Made by a program: the position numbers and the translations under genes. Below the pieces are notes generated by a model. That model was not told where the DNA came from and searched no databases. It saw nothing but the letters and a program-made list of their open reading frames with translations. A stretch of DNA of 9,855 nt from an uncultured Erysipelotrichaceae bacterium (GTDB lineage Bacteria; Bacillota_I; Bacilli_A; RFN20; CAG-826), in assembly GCA_902793515.1 (NCBI GenBank), contig CADBDO010000042.1:1-9855 (forward strand). Direction: 5' to 3'. Within the stretch, counting starts at the first letter, position 1. Every line of letters begins with the position of its first letter. Below are positions 1-5,949 of the stretch, piece by piece.

Positions 1-563
1 TCTTTTCCCACCACTTTCTCTAACTGCGCCCAGTTCTTGAGGCGTGGGTTGATGAGGATGAAGACAACGGTGAGAGAGATGACAAACTGCATGATCGAGA
101 GGACAAAGACCGCAGTCTCTTTTTCGCTGAACTTACTTAAATTGAGGAAGATGAGGCCGTTAAGGCTAGCAAGAAGGAATAAGCCTAAACCCATCAAATA
201 GAAACGGGTGAGGTGAATCCTTTCTCTCGAAGCGGTCAAGGTATGAATCCTTATTATTAAGAAGAACATCGTGACGGTGAGGGTTGCGGAAAGGACGAGG
301 AGTCCGATCATATCGGCTGAAGAGTCAGAGTAATTGACGAACATCGAAACGTTTATGAGAGCTTCGGACGCTAAGAAAACGATGAGGGCGTAAAACCCAA
401 CAGAGTTCTTTTTCTTTTCGTAAGCCTCATATGGGAAGCCAGTCAGAAAAGAGAGCTTCTCAGGCTTGCTCGTCATTAAACCCTCCCAAGAGAAGAGGAG
501 ATACACAAGAAAAACGACTGGCGGAAAGATAAGAGCAAATAGCGCTAACTCAAGGTCGATCAT
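1..563 (-). CDS. Unknown multi-pass membrane protein, C-terminus cut by window edge
   Basis: I do not recognise this protein. The first 187 codons are visible and the frame is still open at base 1. The ATG at 563 overlaps the rpe stop codon by one base (TAATG), so it is probably translationally coupled to rpe and is the last visible gene of the operon. Five hydrophobic stretches are seen at about residues 5-24, 55-75, 84-106, 120-141 and 150-172. They are separated by short charged loops, for example KPEK near 33-36, YEKKKN near 48-53 and SRER near 112-115. There is no cleavable signal peptide and no catalytic motif I can name. In Bacillus relatives rpe is followed by thiN/yloS, and this protein does not resemble that. 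The open frame, even composition and coupling make the gene real; its function is unknown. Confidence 0.8.
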   Translation of the reverse strand, partial: MIDLELALFALIFPPVVFLVYLLFSWEGLMTSKPEKLSFLTGFPYEAYEKKKNSVGFYALIVFLASEALINVSMFVNYSDSSADMIGLLVLSATLTVTMFFLIIRIHTLTASRERIHLTRFYLMGLGLFLLASLNGLIFLNLSKFSEKETAVFVLSIMQFVISLTVVFILINPRLKNWAQLEKVVGK

Positions 564-1237
564 TATTTATTTAAGATTTTGGCGGCTCTGATCGCTGGGG
601 TCTCGGCACCAAAAAGATAAGTTCCTGTGACAAGGATATCGGCACCCGCTTTGATGGAAGCAGGTCCAGTGACGTCGTTGATTCCACCATCTACCTGGAG
701 GAGGGCTTTGGAGCCGCTTGCCTTGATCATTGCTTTGACATCGGCGATTCTCTCGTAGGTCTCTGGGATGAATTTCTGTCCGCCCCAACCTGGTTCGACG
801 CACATGACGAGGACGAGATCGACGTCATTGAGGTATGGAAGGATGGCGTTCGTGGAGGTGCGTGGCTTGATGGATATTCCAGCGTATGCACCGCCATCAT
901 GGATCTTCTTGATGGTCTCCCTCACCTCTTTCTCGCTTGGGCACGCCTCAAGATGGAAAGTGATGATGTTCGAGCCAGCCTTGATGAAATCATCGACCTT
1001 TTCCCAAGGTTTCTCGATCATGATATGGGTATCGTTAAGCATATTATGCTTATTGTGGACATCTTTCACAAAATCAACGCCGAAAGACTCATTCTTGACG
1101 AATTTCCCATCCATGACATCGATATGGATGAGAGGCGCCCCAATCGATTCGGCTCCTGCCATTCCTTCCCTGATGTGGAAAGGCGTGCAAGCAAGCAAAG
1201 ATGGGGAAAGGCATGGGGTTTTGATCACGAGTGCCAT
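563..1237 (-). CDS. rpe: Ribulose-phosphate 3-epimerase
   Basis: This cytosolic TIM-barrel enzyme interconverts D-ribulose 5-phosphate and D-xylulose 5-phosphate in the pentose phosphate pathway. It has 224 residues, near the family norm of about 215-225. Family landmarks appear in order: SPSLLA (11-16), HIDVMDGKFV (38-47) with metal ligands H38 and D40, THIMIEKP (70-77) with H71, the mobile-loop motif MCVEPGWGGQKF (145-156), VDGGIN (182-187) with D183, and the phosphate-binding GTYLFG (205-210). The family usually has PGFGGQ, so the W is a mild variant. A related sugar-phosphate epimerase such as an allulose-6-phosphate epimerase is possible, but position next to prkC matches rpe in Firmicutes. 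The start lies 1 nt after the kinase stop with no clear Shine-Dalgarno, suggesting coupled translation. rsgA, usually between the kinase gene and rpe, is absent. Confidence 0.95.
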   Translation of the reverse strand: MALVIKTPCLSPSLLACTPFHIREGMAGAESIGAPLIHIDVMDGKFVKNESFGVDFVKDVHNKHNMLNDTHIMIEKPWEKVDDFIKAGSNIITFHLEACPSEKEVRETIKKIHDGGAYAGISIKPRTSTNAILPYLNDVDLVLVMCVEPGWGGQKFIPETYERIADVKAMIKASGSKALLQVDGGINDVTGPASIKAGADILVTGTYLFGAETPAIRAAKILNK

Positions 1238-1238
1238 A

Positions 1239-2117
1239 TTACTTAAAACCGAAGAGTCTTGCTAGAAGTCCCTTCTTCTCCTTGAAATTGTCCTTGTCCG
1301 AGAAGGCTTTGAGGATGTCCTCACGCATTAAGAATGCGTTGGCGTACCTCTCCTCTGGCCTCTTACGGCAGGCTTTGACGATGATTTTATCGAGCGACTT
1401 CGGGATGGAGGCCAGATACTTGCTTGGCTCCGGGAAGTGCTTTTTGATCTGAGCTATGGCGACGTCCTCTGGGGTGGCTCCATCAAATGGGATGGTGCCG
1501 GTCAAAATCTCGAAGAAGATGATGCCCATTGAGTAGATGTCGCTAGCGACATTGGCAGGCTCACCCATGAGAATCTCCGGGGCGCAGTAATAGACGGTGC
1601 CGGTTATGGCGTCGCCTGAGGTCTTCTCCCCTATTTTGCTAGAGATTCCGAAGTCGGTGATTTTGACACTGCCATCTGGAAGGTAGAAAAGGTTGTCTGG
1701 TTTTAAGTCTCTGTGAAGGAGTCCGTGCTCATGGATGTAGCTGACGCCTTCGGTGAGCTGAAGCATGACTTGGCAGGCTTCTTGTGGCGAAAGGTTATGG
1801 CCACTTACGAGATTGAGTTTGTCGCGAAGGGTTCTCCCATCGACGTACTCATTGGCCATATATGGTCTTCCATCGACGGTTCCATGACCGAAGACTTTGA
1901 CGATGTTTGGGTTGTTTAAGGAAGCGCTAGCGATGCATTCATGCTCAAAACGCTCGACGTTCTTTGGGTTGTCCATCATGTCTTCGCGCATGATCTTGAG
2001 GGCAACGGTCTTATGGAGGACAACGTCAAAAGCCTCATAGACATCGGCCATGCCGCCATGGGCGATTCTACCGGTTACTCTGTAACGGTTATCTATCTTT
2101 TCTCCAATCTCAATCAT
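1239..2117 (-). CDS. prkC: Hanks-type Ser/Thr protein kinase without PASTA domains (PrkC-like)
   Basis: This is an ATP-dependent serine/threonine kinase that pairs with the phosphatase encoded just upstream. The whole kinase domain is present: glycine loop IAHGGMADVY (18-27), ATP lysine K41 in VALK, probable alpha-C glutamate E60, HRDLKPDN (135-142), DFG (155-157), APE (179-181) and SDIYSMG (192-198). The chosen start ATG (2117) overlaps the prpC end by 8 nt and begins with MIEIGEKIDNRYRV, as the family does. An ATG at 2165 would add 16 unlikely residues. Typical Firmicutes PrkC has a transmembrane helix and extracellular PASTA repeats after the kinase. This protein instead stops at 292 residues after a basic amphipathic tail, KEKKGLLARLFGFK (279-292). 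That tail resembles the MinD membrane-targeting sequence, so peripheral membrane attachment is inferred. Targets are unknown. Confidence 0.93.
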   Translation of the reverse strand: MIEIGEKIDNRYRVTGRIAHGGMADVYEAFDVVLHKTVALKIMREDMMDNPKNVERFEHECIASASLNNPNIVKVFGHGTVDGRPYMANEYVDGRTLRDKLNLVSGHNLSPQEACQVMLQLTEGVSYIHEHGLLHRDLKPDNLFYLPDGSVKITDFGISSKIGEKTSGDAITGTVYYCAPEILMGEPANVASDIYSMGIIFFEILTGTIPFDGATPEDVAIAQIKKHFPEPSKYLASIPKSLDKIIVKACRKRPEERYANAFLMREDILKAFSDKDNFKEKKGLLARLFGFK

Positions 2118-2859
2118 TGCTGATACACTCCCAAAGGGCGATGGCGATGTTATCGCTTCCCCCATTGCTATTTGCGATCGCTATAAGCGAATCGGCTTTT
2201 TGATCGCACCTCTCATCGGTGCTGAGGATATTCGCTATCTCATCTACCGGAACCTGGTTATATAAGCCATCCGAGCAACAGAGGATCGTTTCCCCTTGAT
2301 AGTCGAATTCATTGAAGGCAAGGCTAAGGGACGGGAAGATGCCTAAGGCATTCATGAGGACGTGCCTATCTGGGTGCGACACCGCTTCTTCTTCGGTGAT
2401 CTTGCCAGTCGAGAGAAGGAAGTTCACATAGGTCTGATCCTCGGTGAGTTGCTTCAAGGCGTTCTTCTTGATGAGCATGTAGCAACGGCTGTCACCGATG
2501 CAGCATGTATAAAGTCTGTTATCAGAGATAAGGGCACACACCAAGGTGGTTCCCATGCCTTTGGCATCAGGGTTATTCTCGGCGTACTCATAAATGGCCG
2601 CGTTCGCTTTCTTGGCCGCTTTGGTGAACCAGTTTCTGTTCGTGTAGGCGAAATGGTGTTTCCTCTTGTGACGGAAGGCATCGACCAGGGTTTCGATGGC
2701 GATTTGCGAAGCAAGGTCGCCTTTGTTGGCGCCTCCCATGCCATCGCAGACGACGAGGAAGACCTCGCCATTGACGTTCATCGCGACCTGGGCTTTGTCA
2801 TCGTTATGGGTTCTCACCATTCCGATATCGGTTTTGAAAGCGTACGAACCATGTCTCAT
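2110..2859 (-). CDS. prpC: PP2C-family Ser/Thr protein phosphatase
   Basis: This metal-dependent phosphatase reverses the action of the adjacent kinase. It is a soluble protein of 249 residues, the usual size for bacterial PrpC/Stp. PP2C motifs occur in order: DIGMVRTHNDD (11-21), CDGMGGANKG (38-47) with metal-binding D39, MGTTL (102-106), GDSRCY (122-127), SDGLYNQV (196-203) with D197, and GGSDN (233-237) with D236. The first motif ends NDD where most relatives have NED, a conservative change. The ATG lies 1 nt after the rlmN stop, with an AGG-rich weak Shine-Dalgarno in the end of rlmN, so it is translated in series. The TGA stop lies inside the kinase start region. The stop also shows that TGA is not read as Trp here. 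The rlmN-prpC-prkC order is that of Bacillus relatives. Confidence 0.96.
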   Translation of the reverse strand: MRHGSYAFKTDIGMVRTHNDDKAQVAMNVNGEVFLVVCDGMGGANKGDLASQIAIETLVDAFRHKRKHHFAYTNRNWFTKAAKKANAAIYEYAENNPDAKGMGTTLVCALISDNRLYTCCIGDSRCYMLIKKNALKQLTEDQTYVNFLLSTGKITEEEAVSHPDRHVLMNALGIFPSLSLAFNEFDYQGETILCCSDGLYNQVPVDEIANILSTDERCDQKADSLIAIANSNGGSDNIAIALWECISND

Positions 2860-2860
2860 T

Positions 2861-3952
2861 CTAGTTCCTACCTTTCAGGACGTACTTGGCGCGAAGCTGG
2901 CCGCATGCCGCATCGATGCCAGTGCCCCACTCCTTAAGCTGGCCGCATGCCGCATCGATGCCAGTGCCCCACTCCTTACGGATGGTGCAGTTGATGCCGT
3001 GGTTATTGAGATAGAGGGAGAAGGCTTTGGTGTCTTTATCAAGCGATCTCTCGAATGGTTTTTCTTTTACTGGGTTTAGTGGGATGAGGTTGACGTAGCA
3101 AAGGATGCCGCGGAGCCTTTCCGAGAGCTCCTTCGCGCATTCGATGGTGTCGTTCACGCCCTTGATGAGGATGTATTCGAAGGTGACGCGACGTCCACTC
3201 TTTTCTATGTATTCCTTGACTGCGTCAAGAAGGACGTCCATGTTGTACGCCCTAGAGACAGGCATGAGCTCATTCCTGATCTTGTCGTTTGGAGCGTGAA
3301 GCGAGATGGCCAAATTGACCTGGATGCCTTCATCGCCATAACGCTTGATGCCTGGGACAAGGCCACAGGTGCTGACCGTGATGTGTCTGGCACCGATAGC
3401 AAGACCTTTAGCTTCGTTCATGATGTGGATGAAGCTAGAGACGTTGTCGTAGTTGTCAAATGGCTCACCGGTTCCCATGACGACGATGTGGGAGACGTTC
3501 TCCCCTTCTTCGTAGAGGATCTTGTTCATGACCATGACCTGGCCAGTGATTTCGGCGGCGGAGAGATTCCTTTCCCTCTTGAGGAGTCCAGAGGCGCAGA
3601 AAGCGCAGCCCATGGAGCAGCCGATTTGGGAGGAGACGCAGATGGCGTTGCCATAGTCATAGCGCATGAGGACGCATTCGACTTTGGCCCCGTCTTCCAT
3701 TTCGACAAGTAACTTGATTGTGCCGTCAGAAGCCACTTGTTTTGTGAAAATCCTTGGCAAATCTAACGTATATTCCTCTTTCAGGACATCACGAAAAGAT
3801 TTGGAGATATCCGTCATGGAATCGAAATCCGTCACTTTCTTGACGTAGATCCATTGGTAAAGCTGGGTGGCGCGATACTTCTTCTCGCCTCTCGCTAACA
3901 TCTCCTCTTCAAGGGCTTTAAGGGTATATCCAAAGAGGTTCTTTTTCGGCAT
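2861..3952 (-). CDS. rlmN: Dual-specificity 23S rRNA/tRNA adenine-C2 methyltransferase with duplicated C-terminal cysteine motif
   Basis: This radical SAM enzyme methylates C2 of A2503 in 23S rRNA and of A37 in some tRNAs. The start ATG at 3952 gives MPKKNLFGYTL, the family N-terminus, 1 nt after the upstream stop. An ATG at 3994 would add 14 residues inside the upstream gene and is rejected. The 363-residue protein shows C105 (equivalent to E. coli C118), the iron-sulfur motif C112-x3-C116-x2-C119, and GTGEP (160-164). Near the end, the peptide KEWGTGIDAACGQL occurs twice in a row (326-339 and 340-353). This duplicates the AACGQL motif whose cysteine (E. coli C355) carries the methyl group during catalysis, giving C336 and C350. 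The frame is kept and the normal tail (RAKYVLKGRN) follows. Activity with two such motifs cannot be judged from sequence. Confidence 0.95.
   Translation of the reverse strand: MPKKNLFGYTLKALEEEMLARGEKKYRATQLYQWIYVKKVTDFDSMTDISKSFRDVLKEEYTLDLPRIFTKQVASDGTIKLLVEMEDGAKVECVLMRYDYGNAICVSSQIGCSMGCAFCASGLLKRERNLSAAEITGQVMVMNKILYEEGENVSHIVVMGTGEPFDNYDNVSSFIHIMNEAKGLAIGARHITVSTCGLVPGIKRYGDEGIQVNLAISLHAPNDKIRNELMPVSRAYNMDVLLDAVKEYIEKSGRRVTFEYILIKGVNDTIECAKELSERLRGILCYVNLIPLNPVKEKPFERSLDKDTKAFSLYLNNHGINCTIRKEWGTGIDAACGQLKEWGTGIDAACGQLRAKYVLKGRN
2894..2977. repeat. Exact 42-bp tandem duplication inside rlmN
   Basis: Bases 2894-2935 and 2936-2977 are identical over all 42 positions, and the match runs one base further. 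The unit length is a multiple of three, so the rlmN frame is preserved and 14 residues are doubled. There are two copies and no spacers, so this is not a CRISPR array. With no divergence between copies, the event is either recent, such as replication slippage, or an assembly artefact. Confidence 0.97.
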
Positions 3953-3953
3953 T

Positions 3954-5294
3954 TTATTCTTTTGGTGAGGCAGTGAGCAAATTGGTTGGGGCATCGGCTA
4001 AGCTGGCGATGTCTCCGACTGGGGTCTCCGCTTTAGCGGCGACGGTGTCCTTAACGAGGACCGCATAGTAGAGAGCGGTCGCCTTTTCTTCGAAAGGCAT
4101 GGCTTGGACTTCTTTGATGAGATGGAACTCTGGGTGGTTGGCGACGAAGTCGTTGATGGTCTTGTTGCCTTCCTTCTTGCTGATCGTGTAGACGCAGTAG
4201 ATGAGGGTGCCTTTCTCGGCGACGAACTTGGAGCATCCTTCAAGGACGGCTTTCTCCTGAGCGAAGAGAGCGTCCATCTCCTCCTTCTTGAAATGAAGGA
4301 GATAGTCTGGGTAGTCGCGGATGAGGTCGAAGTTCGAGCTATTTGGAGCGGCGATGACGAGGTCCTGTGGACGGGAAATCGCGGCTTCCATGGAATCAGG
4401 CTCGGCACCGAAGAAGTTGATGTTCTTGTATCCGGTGGCCTTGATCATGCGGGTGACGTCGGTGTAGCTATCGACGCTTGGGCAACCAAGGTTGAGGCCG
4501 ATCTTGTTCTGATAGGTTTCGATGATCTCTTTGAAGAGGGAGGAATCGGCGTTGGCGTTATAGATGAAGGCTTCCTGTGGCTCTTCGATCTTGTATTCGT
4601 CGAGCATGGCTTTGGTGGCCATTCTCTCAGCGAAGATGGCGCCCTGCTTATAGAGGTCTAACTTACGGAGTGGGGTCTTTCCGCCATAGAGGAGGATGCC
4701 TTCCACTGGGGATTTGACAAAGTCAGGGTTGTTATTGAGCACCTCTTCCACTGGCACCATCGAGGTGCGGATGCGGACGCTACTGGTGTTTTGCCTGGCA
4801 TTGGCTTTGAGGATGCGGTAGGTTTGGCCATATCCGAAATGCTGCCAGATCTTAAGGACCCACTCTGGAGTGTTGTATCTGAGCGAGAGATATTTGTTCG
4901 AGGTCTTTGGGAATTCGGCTGGGATGAATTCGTTTGGGGTCTCAGCTTTGGCGAAAAGTGGCTCGAGCTTCTCCATCTTCTCCTCGCCGATCTTCTCGCT
5001 AAGGACCTTCTTCATGTCCTCAAGAGAGATGCGCTTGAAGAAATAGATGTCAGCGAGAGCGAGTTTGATGGCCATCTTCTCCTCTTCGGTGAGGCCTTCG
5101 ATTTTGGCTTCATCGACGAGATGAGTGAAAAGAAGGTGATGGCGAAGCTCACATCCGACAAGGCCAGCGACGGATCCTCTAAGAGGACGGATGGCTGGGT
5201 CAGCTTGGAAAAGCTTCTTGAGAGCGTCGTTGAACTGAACATCGTTCACAAGGATGTCGTTCAAGACCTTTTGGGCTAAATCAAATTCTTGCAT
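3954..5294 (-). CDS. RsmB/NOP-family protein with degenerate methyltransferase site (probable pseudoenzyme)
   Basis: The position between priA and rlmN and the overall architecture identify a homologue of RsmB, the 16S rRNA m5C967 methyltransferase. The N-terminus (about 1-115) resembles the NusB-like RNA-binding domain. The stretch YLSLRYNTPEWVLKIWQHFG (135-154) matches the family's conserved linker. The catalytic domain is recognisable but its motifs are gone. The SAM loop, normally DxCAAPGGKT, aligns with YNANADSSLF (245-254). The PCS motif is APNSS (316-320). The TCS motif with the nucleophilic cysteine aligns with CVYTIS (367-372), leaving tyrosine in the cysteine position. The frame is undamaged at 446 residues, so it is not simple decay. 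A roughly 30-residue Ala-rich tail is extra. A strong Shine-Dalgarno (GGGAGG) precedes the ATG. I infer a non-catalytic RNA-binding role. Confidence 0.85.
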   Translation of the reverse strand: MQEFDLAQKVLNDILVNDVQFNDALKKLFQADPAIRPLRGSVAGLVGCELRHHLLFTHLVDEAKIEGLTEEEKMAIKLALADIYFFKRISLEDMKKVLSEKIGEEKMEKLEPLFAKAETPNEFIPAEFPKTSNKYLSLRYNTPEWVLKIWQHFGYGQTYRILKANARQNTSSVRIRTSMVPVEEVLNNNPDFVKSPVEGILLYGGKTPLRKLDLYKQGAIFAERMATKAMLDEYKIEEPQEAFIYNANADSSLFKEIIETYQNKIGLNLGCPSVDSYTDVTRMIKATGYKNINFFGAEPDSMEAAISRPQDLVIAAPNSSNFDLIRDYPDYLLHFKKEEMDALFAQEKAVLEGCSKFVAEKGTLIYCVYTISKKEGNKTINDFVANHPEFHLIKEVQAMPFEEKATALYYAVLVKDTVAAKAETPVGDIASLADAPTNLLTASPKE

Positions 5295-5300
5295 GTCTTT

Positions 5301-5306
5301 CCTCCC
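5301..5306 (-). promoter_or_regulatory. Strong ribosome binding site of the RsmB-like gene
   Basis: GGGAGG lies 6 nt upstream of the ATG at 5294, in the 17-nt gap after the previous stop. It is the clearest Shine-Dalgarno in the window. It shows that this organism uses anti-SD recognition inside operons, in contrast to the short-leader genes gmk, priA and rqcH. Confidence 0.85.
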
Positions 5307-5311
5307 AAAAC

Positions 5312-5887
5312 TTAATGTTGGTGTTTATGTCCGCAATGGCAATGGCCATCATGGCAGCAGCAGTCATCATCTTCCTTGGCATCAAGGGATTCGAGTTCTT
5401 CCTCGTGCCCGGCAAAGACATCGCCAAGGTAGATTTGCTCTTCGTCGTCGATATCGAGATCGGCGCGGTCGAGGGGGTTGGCCTCGTCTTCGTATTCTTC
5501 ATCCTCGTCGTCATAAGGCATCGCCTCAGCGGAGATGTTGCCTCTTTCAATGAAGCGAGGATAGTCTTCGTTAACGTGTTCGTAATGGTGTTCCATCTCG
5601 AAATAAGTGAATGTGACGCTTAGGTTGATTGTGAAATCCGTGAAGGTTTTGATGAGGTAATCCGCGATTTTGCTTTCGAGGACCTCATACTTCTTTGGGG
5701 CACGGACAAGGATTTCCGTTTGCCAGGAAGTCTGCTCAACGCCCTTATGGAAAATCATGCTGTTTGGAGAATAGAAAACGATTTCTTCCTCCTCGCATTC
5801 AAAAAGGTTCGCTAAATTTGCAGTGTTCTTCCTTGAATAGGTGCCGACAACGAACTGGTCTAGGCCTAAGACAGAGATGACGATCAT
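5312..5887 (-). CDS. Unknown protein with acidic linker and Cys/His-rich metal-binding-like tail
   Basis: I do not recognise this 191-residue protein. Residues 1-113 look like a compact folded domain with alternating beta-like stretches (MIVISVLGLDQFVVG, INLSVTFTYF) and a conserved-looking core around FYSPNSMIFHKGVEQTSW (38-55). Residues about 122-175 are strongly acidic and probably disordered (DDEDEEYEDE at 126-135). The last 16 residues, CCCHDGHCHCGHKHQH, contain five Cys and six His. This resembles metal-binding tails such as that of SlyD, so binding of Zn, Ni or Cu is inferred. There is no signal peptide or membrane helix. The gene sits where def and fmt lie in Bacillus relatives but resembles neither. 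It has its own extended -10 promoter and an AGAGG Shine-Dalgarno 6 nt before the ATG, and it heads the seven-gene run. Confidence 0.85.
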   Translation of the reverse strand: MIVISVLGLDQFVVGTYSRKNTANLANLFECEEEEIVFYSPNSMIFHKGVEQTSWQTEILVRAPKKYEVLESKIADYLIKTFTDFTINLSVTFTYFEMEHHYEHVNEDYPRFIERGNISAEAMPYDDEDEEYEDEANPLDRADLDIDDEEQIYLGDVFAGHEEELESLDAKEDDDCCCHDGHCHCGHKHQH

Positions 5888-5914
5888 ATAATTCCTCTAA
5901 TAGGAGGAAATTAT
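5888..5914. repeat. Inverted repeat spanning the -10 box and Shine-Dalgarno of the unknown Cys/His gene
   Basis: On the minus strand the arm ATAATT(T)CCTC (5914-5904) pairs with GAGGAATTAT (5897-5888), ten base pairs with one bulged T and the six-base loop CTATTA. The left arm overlaps TATAAT and the right arm holds the GAGG ribosome binding site and abuts the ATG. In a read-through transcript from priA the hairpin would hide the ribosome binding site. A transcript starting near 5903 would lack the left arm. It could also be a repressor operator. Confidence 0.6.
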
Positions 5915-5918
5915 AACA
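5910..5918 (-). promoter_or_regulatory. Extended -10 promoter for the seven-gene operon
   Basis: The minus strand reads TGTTATAAT, a perfect TATAAT with the TGn extension, in the 62-nt gap after priA. No convincing -35 lies 16-18 nt upstream, which is tolerable for an extended -10. The predicted start near 5903 leaves a leader of about 16 nt containing AGAGG before the ATG at 5887. Confidence 0.75.
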
Positions 5919-5949
5919 CGGCTGGAACCAAAGGGTTATCCTATTTGCT

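Noticed and set aside
768..1265. Plus-strand open frame of 165 codons opposite rpe
   Set aside because: It lies wholly opposite a gene with clear catalytic motifs, lacks a ribosome binding site or family resemblance, and reflects codon bias on the other strand.
2110..2112. Mycoplasma-style code with TGA read as Trp
   Set aside because: prpC ends at TGA right at the family length, and Trp in the invariant positions is coded TGG, for example in PriA NRRGYW.
2118..2165. Longer kinase starting at ATG 2165
   Set aside because: It would overlap prpC by 56 bases and add residues unlike any kinase N-terminus.
2362..2937. Plus-strand open frame of 191 codons opposite prpC and the rlmN end
   Set aside because: It runs across two real genes and part of the tandem duplication and has no recognisable protein features.
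2894..2977. Possible CRISPR array
   Set aside because: There are two directly abutting copies without spacers, inside a coding frame.
3296..3712. Acidic plus-strand open frame of 138 codons opposite rlmN
   Set aside because: It is a mirror of the rlmN reading frame through its radical SAM motif region; no start signal is seen.
3953..3994. Longer rlmN starting at ATG 3994
   Set aside because: The 14 added residues are coded inside the upstream gene, and MPKKNLFGYTL at 3952 matches the family start.
4104..4661. Plus-strand open frame of 185 codons opposite the RsmB-like gene
   Set aside because: The minus-strand gene has a strong Shine-Dalgarno and family architecture; this frame has neither.
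5916..5946. Terminator after priA
   Set aside because: The best hairpin (AACC/GGTT with loop CTTT) has only four clean pairs and no T run, so read-through into the next operon is likely.
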